A DNA stretch of 64,000 bases, taken from NCBI RefSeq assembly GCF_000993785.3, contig NZ_CP009922.3:4154001-4218000 (forward strand). The letters run 5' to 3'. The DNA is from Streptomyces xiamenensis. GTDB taxonomy: Bacteria > Actinomycetota > Actinomycetes > Streptomycetales > Streptomycetaceae. Under the pieces are notes generated by a model. The model saw nothing but the letters and a program-made list of their open reading frames with translations, was not told the DNA's origin and made no database searches. A program made the position numbers and the translations under genes. This document shows positions 53,850 to 62,977 of this stretch, piece by piece. Position 1 is the first letter of the stretch; each line of letters starts with the position of its first letter.

Positions 53850-55199
53850 CTACGCCGCGCGGGCGGTGAAGGTGGCTACCTCCGGGGTGTTTTCGTACGG
53901 GGCCAGGCGTTGCGCCGTGCGGCGCAGGAGGGTGCTGATGCGGGAGGAACGGACGCGGTCCAGGAGGTCGAGCGCCTGGCGGCCGGCCGAGGCGGCCTCT
54001 TCGGGCCGGCCGCCGTGCGTCAGGTGGTCCGCCAGTTCGGCGAGGTACAGCGCCCGGTTGCGTACCAGGTGGGGTTCCCGCGCCGTGAGCGCCCGGCGTG
54101 CCGCGTCGCCCGCGCGCTCCCAGTCCTCCAGCGCCGCCCAGCAGTGCGCCTCCTGGCTGGCCAGTTCCGCCTCGTTGAAGAAGGTCATCCAGGCCGGGTC
54201 CGTGTCGTCCGGACCGTGTCCGAACGCGGTGTGGGCCCGGGCCAGGGCGAGTTCGCAGCCGCGGCGATCGCCGAGGCCGGCCCAGCCGCCGGCCTCGCGC
54301 AGCGCCAGCAGCGAGTGCAGCCGGTGCGAGCCGGCCGCACGGGCGGCCTGCTGGCCGGCCTGTGCGGCGCGGACCGCCTCCCGGTGGCGGCCGGTGTCGC
54401 GGGCGAGGAATGCCGTGTTGCAGAAGGCGTGCGCCTCCAGCGCGCGGTCATCGCTCATGCGCGCCGTGGCCAGGGCCTCGGCGTAGTGCGAGCGCGCGTC
54501 CGCGTGGCGCCCCGAGTCGTGCGCCAGCCAGCCCACCGACAGCGCCAGTTCGCCGGCGGCGGCGTGCAGCCGGGCGCTGACGGAGGCGCGGGCCGTGCCC
54601 GCGTCCAGCAGTTCCTGGGCGGCGCGCAGCGTTTCACCGGCCGGGCCGTACAGCTCGTCCGCGCCGTAACGGTCGTCGAAGTCCCGGATGTCGGTGACCG
54701 CTTGCTCCACCGCCGCGGCCTCGGTGGCGCCGACGTGATGCGGCGTCGCGGTCGCGGTGGCCGGGCCGGCGGCCGCCGCGGTGGTCAGGACGGCGAGGGG
54801 GGTGAGGGACGCCACGGCGGCCGGGCCACCGGCCATGAACACTCGGCGCAACACGTCGCTCTCCTCACGGTGGTCGGTGCCGGTGCGGTCCCTGGTGGTG
54901 TACCCACTGATTCGTACTGATGTACTTACTCCGGCGCGCGCCCCGCGCCCGCGCACGGTGTCCCGGGGGGCGAAGCCCAGGTCGGCGAGGGTGCGGCCGG
55001 GAAACATATGGCGGAATACCCGCTCATAGGCGTAGTTCGGACAGCGGATGACGCCCGACTCCACCCGCCCGATGTACCGGGCGTCGCAGCTGACGGTCTC
55101 GCCGATCTCCCGAGCCGCCCGCCGTACCGCCGTGGCGAACTCCGCGGCCGAACGGGTGCCGCGCAGCGCCCGGAAGGCTCGGTTCGGTGACATGGCCAT
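53850..55199 (-). CDS. HTH-type regulator with TPR-like repeats
   Basis: This 449-residue protein starts MAMSPNRAFRALRGTRSAAEFATAVRRAA. It has an N-terminal DNA-binding-like segment, a hydrophobic segment (RRVFMAGGPAAVASLTPLAVL), and a C-terminal series of helical TPR-like repeats (ELALSVGWLAHDSG, ALEAHAFCNTAFLARDTG, ALREAGGWAGLGDRR). It resembles NsdA-type Streptomyces regulators of development and antibiotic production. It is divergent from the small gene at 55376. Confidence 0.78.
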   Translation of the reverse strand: MAMSPNRAFRALRGTRSAAEFATAVRRAAREIGETVSCDARYIGRVESGVIRCPNYAYERVFRHMFPGRTLADLGFAPRDTVRGRGARAGVSTSVRISGYTTRDRTGTDHREESDVLRRVFMAGGPAAVASLTPLAVLTTAAAAGPATATATPHHVGATEAAAVEQAVTDIRDFDDRYGADELYGPAGETLRAAQELLDAGTARASVSARLHAAAGELALSVGWLAHDSGRHADARSHYAEALATARMSDDRALEAHAFCNTAFLARDTGRHREAVRAAQAGQQAARAAGSHRLHSLLALREAGGWAGLGDRRGCELALARAHTAFGHGPDDTDPAWMTFFNEAELASQEAHCWAALEDWERAGDAARRALTAREPHLVRNRALYLAELADHLTHGGRPEEAASAGRQALDLLDRVRSSRISTLLRRTAQRLAPYENTPEVATFTARAA

Positions 55200-55375
55200 A
55201 TCGGGACCGTACCCGCCGCATAGCGCGCAAGGGGCGTCGATGTACGTACAGATCGGATATTCCGCCCGCGATCTGCCATGAACTGCCACTCGTTTCAGCG
55301 GCACATGCCCGTAGCCATTGACGCCTGTGCGGCGTTGTACCTCACACACCGATGTGACGTGAGGAGTGAATCCCC

Positions 55376-55741
55376 ATGGTGAACGGCGGCGGAGCACAGC
55401 CGTGCGATCTGGTCACGGTACCGGCCAGGGAGGGCCTGGAAGCCGTGGACCTGATGGTGCGGCTGCTGAACGGCACCGGACCCGTCCTGCACGACAGGAA
55501 TGGCGACACCCTGGGCTTTCTCGTACCGCCGGGCACCGCGGAGCGCTGGGATCTGCCCGGCAGCGCCTGCACTCCCACCTACGGCCAGCCGCAGGGCGTG
55601 GGGCGCCCGCCGGTCACCGGCACCGGCTGGCTGGTCCCGCCGGACGGCTCCGTCCCGCACGCCACCCCGCCCGAGCGGCTGCGTACCGCGCTGCGGCACG
55701 CGGCCCGGCTGCTCGCCGCGGCCGACCGCTGTCAGCCCTGA
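55376..55741 (+). CDS. small unknown protein divergent from the TPR regulator
   Basis: This 121-residue protein starts MVNGGGAQPCDLVTVPAREGLEAVDLM and contains LHDRNGDTLGFLVPPG and LRHAARLLAAADRC. No family was recognised. It is preceded by GAGGAG. It may work with the neighbouring regulator, but nothing in the sequence proves this. Confidence 0.6.
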   Translation: MVNGGGAQPCDLVTVPAREGLEAVDLMVRLLNGTGPVLHDRNGDTLGFLVPPGTAERWDLPGSACTPTYGQPQGVGRPPVTGTGWLVPPDGSVPHATPPERLRTALRHAARLLAAADRCQP

Positions 55742-55766
55742 CCGGTACCCGGGCGATACTGGTCGG

Positions 55767-56621
55767 ATGGCACGACGAGGACGGCAGGCGGCGGAGACGA
55801 CCACCGCGCAGGTGGCGGGCGGGCGCGCGGAACTGCTGCCCGACGCCGATCGCGCCGAGGCGTGGGAACTGCTGCTGGACGGCGCGCCGCAATCGCACGT
55901 CGACCTGGCCGAGCCCACCCGGCTCGGTTTCGAGTACCAGCGCCGGCTCGGCCATGTGATCGACGTACTGGCCCCGCCCCGCGCCCCGCTCCGGGTCGTG
56001 CACCTCGGCGGTGGCGCGCTCACTCTGGCCCGCTATGTCGCCGTCACCCGGCCGCGTTCCGGACAGCAGGTGGCCGAGCCCGACGCGGCGCTCACCGAGT
56101 TCGTACGCCGGCACCTGCCGCTGCCCGCCGGCGCGCGCGTCAAAGTGCGCGCCCTGGACGCACGCGAGGCGCTCGACCGGCTGCCGGAGCACTCCGCCGA
56201 CCTCGTGATCGCCGACATCTTCGCCCACGCCCGCACCCCCGCCCACTGCGCCAGCGCCGAATTCCTCGACGCCGTACGCCGGGTGCTCGCCCCCGGCGGA
56301 ACGTACGCGGCCAACATCACCGACGGCGGCCCGCTGACCCATCTGCGCGGCCAGACCGCCACCGCGCTCAGCCGCTTCGGCACCGCCGCCCTCAGCATCG
56401 CACCCGCCGTGCTGCGCGGCCGCCGTTACGGCAACGGCATCCTGCTCGCCGCCGACGGACCGCTGCCCCTGGAGGCCCTGCGTCAGCGCCTGGCCCGCGA
56501 GCCCCAGCCCACCCGGCTGCTCACCGACACCGCGCTGACCGACTTCACCGCCGGCGCCGCGGTGGTCACCGACGCCACGGCCCAACCGTCCCCGGCCCCG
56601 CCGGAGGGCCTGTTCGACTGA
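55767..56621 (+). CDS. spermidine-synthase-like methyltransferase-fold protein
   Basis: This 284-residue protein has a Rossmann-type core: LRVVHLGGGALTLARYVA, DAREALDRL, SADLVIADIFAHARTPAHC and VLAPGGTYAANITDGGPL. It resembles the spermidine-synthase-like family. GATACT (55755-55760) lies six bases upstream of the ATG, suggesting a leaderless transcript. The product is unknown. Confidence 0.8.
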   Translation: MARRGRQAAETTTAQVAGGRAELLPDADRAEAWELLLDGAPQSHVDLAEPTRLGFEYQRRLGHVIDVLAPPRAPLRVVHLGGGALTLARYVAVTRPRSGQQVAEPDAALTEFVRRHLPLPAGARVKVRALDAREALDRLPEHSADLVIADIFAHARTPAHCASAEFLDAVRRVLAPGGTYAANITDGGPLTHLRGQTATALSRFGTAALSIAPAVLRGRRYGNGILLAADGPLPLEALRQRLAREPQPTRLLTDTALTDFTAGAAVVTDATAQPSPAPPEGLFD

Positions 56622-56657
56622 GCGGGACACCGCGCGCCCGGGGCCCCTCGTGGCGTG

Positions 56658-57251
56658 TCACTGCTCGTGGACCTCGATCACCGGCTCGTACCCGTGCCAG
56701 GTGCAGAACGCCGACAGCTCCCGGCCGTGCCCGGCGAAGGTCACCCGCAGATACGACTCGGTGGTCCACACCTGCATCTCCCAGCCGGCCTCCGGAGTCG
56801 CCGACACCAACTCGCAGCGGTCCGGCGTCAGCTCGTAGACCACCCGCCCGCCGTCCAGCGTCACCGTCTCCACCCCGCCCCCGGCCGGTGGCGGATCCAC
56901 CGGCTCCGGGTCCACCGCCGGCGGCGGTTCCCCCTCGCCTCCCTGACCGGGGTCGGATCCGGACTCCTCCCCCGACCCGGGAGCGCGATCCGCAGTGGGA
57001 TCCGGCTCCGGGTCCGGCGACGCGTCGGGCGGTGATCCCTCCGCTCCCGCCGTTCCGGCCGGCTCCTGCGGCGGCCGGTGCGTGGAGGACGCGGCCGGCT
57101 CCGTCCACACCGAGGCGTCCCGCACCGGAACGGCCCGCGGCGGGTCGTACACCGTCCCGCGCAGCACCGAATACACCCCGAACCAGGAGAACGTGACGGC
57201 CAAGCCGGTCGCGACCGCCCATACACCCGCGCGCACCAGGAGACGTTGCAT
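56658..57251 (-). CDS. membrane-anchored extracytoplasmic protein of unknown function
   Basis: This protein of about 197 residues has an N-terminal helix (VWAVATGLAVTFSWFGVYSVL), a long Pro/Glu/Asp/Ser-rich linker and a C-terminal globular part with two Cys (PDRCELV, AFCTWHGYEPV). TAGGGT just upstream suggests a leaderless start at ATG 57251; ATG 57257 and GTG 57260 are alternatives. It is divergent from the two-component system and may be linked to it. Confidence 0.6.
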   Translation of the reverse strand: MQRLLVRAGVWAVATGLAVTFSWFGVYSVLRGTVYDPPRAVPVRDASVWTEPAASSTHRPPQEPAGTAGAEGSPPDASPDPEPDPTADRAPGSGEESGSDPGQGGEGEPPPAVDPEPVDPPPAGGGVETVTLDGGRVVYELTPDRCELVSATPEAGWEMQVWTTESYLRVTFAGHGRELSAFCTWHGYEPVIEVHEQ

Positions 57252-57283
57252 CAGCATCACCCTAATGGCGTACGGTGCCGCGC

Positions 57284-57979
57284 ATGGCGCATGTGCTCGT
57301 GGTGGAAGACGACCCCTTCGTACGGTCAGCCTTAATCCGTCAGCTCACCGATGCCGCACACACCGTGCGCAGCGTGGGTACCGCGCTCGAAGCGCTGCGG
57401 GAAGTGGCCCAGATCGGCTTCGATCTGGTGATTCTCGACCTCGGCCTGCCGGACCTGGACGGCCGGGAAGCCCTGAAGATGCTGCGCGGCATCACCGACG
57501 TGCCCGTGATCATCGCCACAGCCCGGGACGACGAGACCGAGATCGTACGGCTCCTCAACGACGGCGCCGACGACTATCTCGTCAAACCCTTCTCCGCAGA
57601 GCATCTTTCGGCCCGGATGGCGGCGGTATTGCGCCGAGTCCGCGCCGGGGGCGGGCGCCCCGGCGCACCCCAGGACGCCGAACTGCGCGTCGGCGGCCTG
57701 TCGGTGGACCCGCTGCGCCGCCGGGCCCGTCTCGATGGCATGGAACTCGACCTCACCCGGCGCGAGTTCGACCTGCTGGCCTTCCTCGCCCAGCGCCCCG
57801 GCGTCGTCGTCCCGCGCAAGGAGCTGCTCACCCAGGTGTGGCGGCAGTCCTACGGCGACGACCAGACCATCGACGTCCATCTGTCCTGGCTGCGCCGCAA
57901 GCTGGGCGAGACCGCCGCCAAGCCCCGCTACCTGCACACCCTGCGCGGCGTCGGAGTGAAGCTGGAAGCGCCCCTATGA
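57284..57979 (+). CDS. OmpR-family response regulator
   Basis: This 231-residue regulator has receiver residues D10, D11 and the phospho-acceptor D52 (LVILDLGLPDLDG), the conserved DYLVKPF, and a winged-helix domain (LTRREFDLLAFLAQRPGVVVPRKELL, VDVHLSWLRRKLGE-type pattern). Its stop overlaps the kinase start (ATGA). Confidence 0.94.
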   Translation: MAHVLVVEDDPFVRSALIRQLTDAAHTVRSVGTALEALREVAQIGFDLVILDLGLPDLDGREALKMLRGITDVPVIIATARDDETEIVRLLNDGADDYLVKPFSAEHLSARMAAVLRRVRAGGGRPGAPQDAELRVGGLSVDPLRRRARLDGMELDLTRREFDLLAFLAQRPGVVVPRKELLTQVWRQSYGDDQTIDVHLSWLRRKLGETAAKPRYLHTLRGVGVKLEAPL

Positions 57980-59439
57980 GATGGGCGCTGGTGCGCATCT
58001 CGCTCGCCGTCACCTCCATGGTGGTGCTGGCCTTCGCCGTCCCGCTCGGCCTGGTCGTCCAGGAGATGGCCGGTGACCGGGCCATCGGCAACGCGGAACG
58101 GCAGGCCGCCGCCATCGGCCCCGTCCTCGCCATCACCGGCGACCGCGACCAGCTGGAACGAGCCGTCGCCAGCACGGAGGCGGGCGCCGCCGGCCGCATC
58201 GCCATCTGGCTGCCCGCCGCCACCGAATCGCCCGACGAGGCCATCGTCATCGGCGAACCGCACACCAGCGACGAGGAGTTCCGCTCCTTCACCGAATTCG
58301 CCCGCGCCGCCACCCTGGAGATCCCCGGCGGTGTCATCCTGCTCCAGCCCACCGCCGTCTCCGGCGAGCGCATCGCCGTCGTCGAGGTGTTCGTCCCCGA
58401 CGCCGAACTCGCCACCGGCGTCACCACCGCCTGGCTGGTGCTCGCCGCCGTCGGCATCGCCCTGGTGGCCGGCTCCCTCGTGATCGCCGACCGGCTCGGC
58501 CGCCGCACCGTGCGCCCCGCCGAGGAACTCGCCGGCGCCGCCCGCGAACTGGGCCAGGGTCGCCTGGAGGTACGGGTGCCCGAGGCCGGGCCCGCCGAAC
58601 TGCGCGAGGCAGCCGTGGCGTTCAACTCCATGGCCGACCAGGTCGCCCGCCTGCTCGCCAACGAGCGCGAACTGGCCGCCGACCTCTCGCACCGGCTGCG
58701 CACCCCGCTCACCGTCCTGCGCCTGAACACCGCCACCCTCGGCGAGGGCGACGCCGCCGACCAGACCCGGCACGCGGTGGACCAGCTGGAGGCGGAGATC
58801 GACCAGATCATCCGCACCGTCCGCGAACAGCGCGCCCACCAGCCCGCGGGAGGCACCGCGGCCGAGCGCGGCGAGGTCGACGCGGCGGAGGTGATCCGGG
58901 ACCGGATGGCGTTCTGGTCGGCGCTGGCCGAGGACGAGGGCCGCGAGGTACGGCTGTCCGGGGCGGAGGAGCCCGTACGGGTACCGGTGCCGCGCGCCGA
59001 ACTCACCGCGGCTCTGGACGCGATGCTCGGCAATGTCTTCCGGCACACCCCCGAGGGCACCGCCTTCGCCGTGGACGTGCACCACGCCAGCACCGACGAC
59101 GCCGTGATCGTGCTGGTCTCCGACGCGGGGGAGGGGATCGCCGACCCGGACGCGGCGCTGCGCCGCGGCCACGGCCACGGCGGGCCCGGATCCACCGGGC
59201 TGGGCCTGGACATCGTGCGCCGGCTGGCGGAGTCCACCGGCGGCGATCTGCGGATCGGCCGCTCGGTGCTGGGCGGCACCGAGATCCGGCTGTGGCTGGC
59301 GCTGGACGGCCCGGCCGGCGGCGCCGGGACGAACCCGGGCCCGGCCCGGCGCCGTGCGGCAACACGGCGGCGGACCAGGCACCAGGCTCCCCCGTCCCCC
59401 CTTCCGGGAAAGCGACGCCAGACGACGGGCGGCGGCTAG
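57976..59439 (+). CDS. membrane sensor histidine kinase
   Basis: This 487-residue kinase has two transmembrane helices flanking an extracytoplasmic sensor (about 30-145), a HAMP region, the DHp motif [13 protein letters not shown] (H239) and an ATPase domain ([40 protein letters not shown]). It is co-translated with the preceding regulator. The C-terminal tail is Arg/Pro/Thr-rich. Its stop is shared with bglC in a CTAG palindrome. Confidence 0.94.
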   Translation: MRWALVRISLAVTSMVVLAFAVPLGLVVQEMAGDRAIGNAERQAAAIGPVLAITGDRDQLERAVASTEAGAAGRIAIWLPAATESPDEAIVIGEPHTSDEEFRSFTEFARAATLEIPGGVILLQPTAVSGERIAVVEVFVPDAELATGVTTAWLVLAAVGIALVAGSLVIADRLGRRTVRPAEELAGAARELGQGRLEVRVPEAGPAELREAAVAFNSMADQVARLLANERELAADLSHRLRTPLTVLRLNTATLGEGDAADQTRHAVDQLEAEIDQIIRTVREQRAHQPAGGTAAERGEVDAAEVIRDRMAFWSALAEDEGREVRLSGAEEPVRVPVPRAELTAALDAMLGNVFRHTPEGTAFAVDVHHASTDDAVIVLVSDAGEGIADPDAALRRGHGHGGPGSTGLGLDIVRRLAESTGGDLRIGRSVLGGTEIRLWLALDGPAGGAGTNPGPARRRAATRRRTRHQAPPSPLPGKRRQTTGGG

Positions 59440-60887
59440 TCGCTTTGGGGGGCGCCTGTGGCGGGCTCCGCGCTCAGCTCACCGGCGGCGATCACCCCGG
59501 CGTACCAGCGGGCACTGGACTTCGGGGTGCGCGCCAGGGTGTCGAAGTCCACGTGCACGATCCCGAACCGCTTGCTGTACCCGAAGGCCCACTCGAAGTT
59601 GTCCAGCAGCGACCACACCTGGTAGCCGCGGACGTCCGCGCCCTGCTCCATCGCCTCGTGCACGGCGGCGAAGTGCTGGTGGAGGTAGGCGATGCGCTCC
59701 GGGTCGTGCACCGCTCCGGTGGCGTCGGGCTTGTCGTCGTACGCCGCGCCGTTCTCGGTCACGTACAGACCCAGCTTCGGAGCCTCGCGGGAGAAGCGCA
59801 GCAGCAGATCGGTCAGTCCCGAGGGGTCGACCGTCCAGCCCATCTCGGTGACCTCGCCCGGCGGCCGGTGGAAGACCACGTCCTCCGCGCCCACCCACAT
59901 GGAGTGCTCGGACTTGCCGTGGTTGCTGGAGAGCTTGCTCTCCGGCAGTTCCTCGTTCAGCGGACCCGACACGATGGTCGTCGTGTAGTAGTTGATCCCG
60001 ATCGAGTCCAGCGGCTGGTGGATGATCGCCTCGTCGCCGTCGCGCACGAAGGACCAGTCGCTCACCCGCGCGGTGTCCTGCTTCAGGTCCTCGGGGTACG
60101 AACCGTGCAGCACCGGGTCGGAGAAGATCCGGGTGTGCAGGTTGTCGATCCGGCGCGCCGCGTCGCGGTCCGCCTCCGAGGAGGGGTCCAGCGGACGGAC
60201 CACGCCCGGGTTGAAGCTGATCGACACCTCGGCGGAGCGCGGCAGCACCGAGCGCAGCGCCTGGGTCCCCAGACCGTGCGCGAGGTTGAGGTGGTGCGAG
60301 GCGCGCAGCACCGACTCCTGGTCGGTGCGCCCCGGGGCGTGCACGCCGGAGCCGTAGCCGAGGAACGCGCTGCAGAACGGCTCGTTGAGCGTGGTCCACA
60401 GCTGCACCCGGTCGCCGAGCGTCTCGCCGACGATCCCCGCGTACTCGGCGAACCGCTCGGCCGTCTCCCGCTCCGGCCAGCCACCCGCGTCCTCCAGCTC
60501 CTGGGGCAGATCCCAGTGGTAGAGGGTGACGATGGGGGTGATGTCCCGCTCCAGCAGGCCGTCCACCAGCTCGCGGTAGAAGTCGAGCCCGGCCTGCACG
60601 GCCGGGCCGCGCCCGGTGGGCTGGACCCGGGGCCAGGAGACGGAGAACCGGTACGAACGCAGGTTCAGCTCGGACATGAGCGCCAGGTCGTCGCGCCAGC
60701 GGTGGTAGTGGTCGCAGGCCACGTCCCCCGTGTCGCCGGCCAGGACCTTGCCGGGCGTATGGCTGAAGGTGTCCCAGATCGAGGGCGTGCGACCGCCCTC
60801 GCGAGCGGCTCCCTCGATCTGATAGGCGGCCGTGGCCGACCCCCACAGGAAGTCCGGTGGAAACACTCGTGGTTTGTTTTCAGTCAT
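59436..60887 (-). CDS. bglC: GH1 beta-glucosidase of cellobiose use (BglC-like)
   Basis: This 483-residue enzyme has the GH1 acid/base in [16 protein letters not shown] (E169) and the nucleophile in [18 protein letters not shown] (E378), with no signal peptide, so it acts on imported cellobiose. Its start overlaps a CebR-type operator. It lies downstream of the ceb transporter genes on the same strand. Confidence 0.94.
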   Translation of the reverse strand: MTENKPRVFPPDFLWGSATAAYQIEGAAREGGRTPSIWDTFSHTPGKVLAGDTGDVACDHYHRWRDDLALMSELNLRSYRFSVSWPRVQPTGRGPAVQAGLDFYRELVDGLLERDITPIVTLYHWDLPQELEDAGGWPERETAERFAEYAGIVGETLGDRVQLWTTLNEPFCSAFLGYGSGVHAPGRTDQESVLRASHHLNLAHGLGTQALRSVLPRSAEVSISFNPGVVRPLDPSSEADRDAARRIDNLHTRIFSDPVLHGSYPEDLKQDTARVSDWSFVRDGDEAIIHQPLDSIGINYYTTTIVSGPLNEELPESKLSSNHGKSEHSMWVGAEDVVFHRPPGEVTEMGWTVDPSGLTDLLLRFSREAPKLGLYVTENGAAYDDKPDATGAVHDPERIAYLHQHFAAVHEAMEQGADVRGYQVWSLLDNFEWAFGYSKRFGIVHVDFDTLARTPKSSARWYAGVIAAGELSAEPATGAPQSD

Positions 60888-60900
60888 GGAAGCGCTCCCA
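60887..60900. promoter_or_regulatory. CebR-type operator at the bglC start
   Basis: TGGAAGCGCTCCCA differs by one base from the known CebR box TGGGAGCGCTCCCA. It overlaps the first base of the bglC start codon, and its GGGAG half also serves as the ribosome binding site. Cellobiose-responsive repression is inferred from established CebR biology. Confidence 0.8.
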
Positions 60901-61000
60901 TTTTTGCTTGTTCAGAGGGTAACTGACCTCGCCGGACGGTGCTGATGCGGCGGCGCCGGAGGGACCGGCGCCGCCGCCCGACCGCGTACGCGGCCGATGC

Positions 61001-61948
61001 TCAGCCCTTGATCGCGCCGTGCATGATGCCGCCCACGATCTGCTTGCCGAACAGCACGAACGCGATCAGCAGCGGCAGCGTGCCCAGCAGCGCGCCCGCC
61101 ATGATCACGCCCTGATCGGGGACATACCCACGCCCCAGGTTCGTCAACGCCACCTGAACGGTGGGATTGCGCTGGGTGAGGGCGATGATCGGCCAGAAGA
61201 ACTCGTTCCAGGCCGCCACGAAGGTGAGCATCCCCAGCACGGCCATCGCCGGCCGCGCCACGGGGAAGACCACGTGCCACACCACCCGCAGGCTGTGCGC
61301 GCCGTCCACCCGAGCCGCCTCGATCAGCTCGGTGGGCAGCGCCTGCGACAGGTACTGCCGCATGAAGAACACCCCGAAGGCACTCACCATCATCGGCAGG
61401 ATGACGGCCTGGAGGTGATCCGTCCACCCCACCTCCGAGACCGCCATGAACAGCGGCACCACCGTCAGCTGCGGCGGCACCATCATGGTGCCGATCACCA
61501 GCAGGAACAGCAGATTCTTCGCCCGGAAGCGGAGTTTGGCGAAGGAGAACCCGGCCAGCGTCGCGAACAGCACCGTGGAGAAGGTGATGGTGCCCGCCAC
61601 GAAGGTGGTGTTGAGCAGCGCCAGACCGAGATTGGCATCGGTCCAGGCGCTGCCCAGGTTGTCGAAGAGCCGGTCCCCGAACCACAGCGGGGGCGGGGTC
61701 TGCGCCAGCCTGCCCGAGGAGTGCGACGCCGCGATGATCTGCCACACCAGCGGGATCAGCGAGCCCACCGTGAAGATGGCCAGGATGGTGTACGTGAGCC
61801 AGCCGCCGTGCATCTGCCGGCCGGCGCTGCCCGCCCGGCGCCCGCGCCCGCGCCCGGCGGAACGGCCCGTGCCGTTCCCGCCCGGGCTCTTCGCGTCCGT
61901 GGCCGGCGACGCCGGCTTGGCGCCCGCCTCGACCTCAGTGATTGGCAC
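61001..61948 (-). CDS. cebG: cellobiose ABC transporter permease CebG
   Basis: This 315-residue permease has a disordered basic N-terminus, then several helices (LTYTILAIFTVGSLIPLVWQI) and the loop LIEAARVDGAHSLRVVWHVVFPVARP. GTG 61948 has AAGGAGG at good spacing; GTG 61954 is too close to it. It lies immediately downstream of cebF. Confidence 0.9.
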   Translation of the reverse strand: MPITEVEAGAKPASPATDAKSPGGNGTGRSAGRGRGRRAGSAGRQMHGGWLTYTILAIFTVGSLIPLVWQIIAASHSSGRLAQTPPPLWFGDRLFDNLGSAWTDANLGLALLNTTFVAGTITFSTVLFATLAGFSFAKLRFRAKNLLFLLVIGTMMVPPQLTVVPLFMAVSEVGWTDHLQAVILPMMVSAFGVFFMRQYLSQALPTELIEAARVDGAHSLRVVWHVVFPVARPAMAVLGMLTFVAAWNEFFWPIIALTQRNPTVQVALTNLGRGYVPDQGVIMAGALLGTLPLLIAFVLFGKQIVGGIMHGAIKG

Positions 61949-61950
61949 GG

Positions 61951-62958
61951 TCACGCCTCCTTGCCGGCGGTGTCGCGGTTCACCCAGCGGGTGATCGCCC
62001 AATAGACCAGGCCGATGAGGATCAGCAGCATGAACATGGTCCAGGCGATCGCCGCCGCCCGGCCGAGATGGAAGTTGAACCAGCCCATCTGGTACATGTA
62101 CAGACCGAGCGTCTGGTACTGGGACTGCGAACCACCCGCGGGCGACCCGGCGAACAGCAGTGGCTCACCGAACAGTTGGGTCGCGCCGATGGTCGAGACC
62201 ACGACGGTGAAGATGATGGTCGGGCGCAGCGACGGGATCGTCACATGGATGAACTGCTTCCAGCGACTGGCCCCGTCCAGCGCGGCCGACTCGTACAGAT
62301 CGTGCGGGACCGCCTGCATCGCGGCCAGGTAGATCAGCGCGTTGTAGCCGGTCCAGCGCCAGATCACGATGGTGGAGACCGCGAACTGGCTGCTCCAGCT
62401 GCCCGCTTCCCAGGAGACCGGGTCGATGCCCACCAGGCCGAGCGCCCAGTTGATCAACCCGTAGTCCCGGCCGTACAGCATCGCGAAGACCAGGGTGGCG
62501 GCGGCGATGGAGGTGGCGTACGGCGTGAGCATCGCGACCCGGAACATCATCGAGCCGCGCAGCTTGTAGTTGAGCAGATGGGCGATACCCAGGGCCATCA
62601 GCAGCTGCGGCACCGTGGAGATGACGCCGATGGTGAAGGTGTTGCCCAGGGCGTTCCAGAAGAACTCGTCCTCCCACAGCCGGGTGAAGTTCTGGAACCC
62701 CACCCACTCCAGCTCGTTCGGGTTGTGAAGGGACACCCGGTGCAGGGCGGACCAGCCCGTGTACAGCAGAGGGAAGAGCCCGAAGGCGGCGAAGAAGACG
62801 AAGAAGGGCGCGATGAAGCCGTACGGGCTCCATTTGGTGTCCCGCTGATAGCGGCGGGAACGGCGGTTGGCCCGGCGCTGCTCCTTGGCAGCGTCGCCGG
62901 GCGGGGCCGCGCCCCCCGTGGAAACGGGGGGCGCGGCCGGGACGTTATCGGTCGTCAT
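61951..62958 (-). CDS. cebF: cellobiose ABC transporter permease CebF
   Basis: This 335-residue MalF-like permease has helices such as SPYGFIAPFFVFFAAFGLFPL and the loop HDLYESAALDGASRWKQFIHVTIPSLRP. It sits between the binding protein and CebG. No ATPase gene is present; a shared MsiK-type ATPase is usual for Ceb systems. Confidence 0.91.
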   Translation of the reverse strand: MTTDNVPAAPPVSTGGAAPPGDAAKEQRRANRRSRRYQRDTKWSPYGFIAPFFVFFAAFGLFPLLYTGWSALHRVSLHNPNELEWVGFQNFTRLWEDEFFWNALGNTFTIGVISTVPQLLMALGIAHLLNYKLRGSMMFRVAMLTPYATSIAAATLVFAMLYGRDYGLINWALGLVGIDPVSWEAGSWSSQFAVSTIVIWRWTGYNALIYLAAMQAVPHDLYESAALDGASRWKQFIHVTIPSLRPTIIFTVVVSTIGATQLFGEPLLFAGSPAGGSQSQYQTLGLYMYQMGWFNFHLGRAAAIAWTMFMLLILIGLVYWAITRWVNRDTAGKEA

Positions 62959-62977
62959 TGATCCGCACCTGTTCCGA

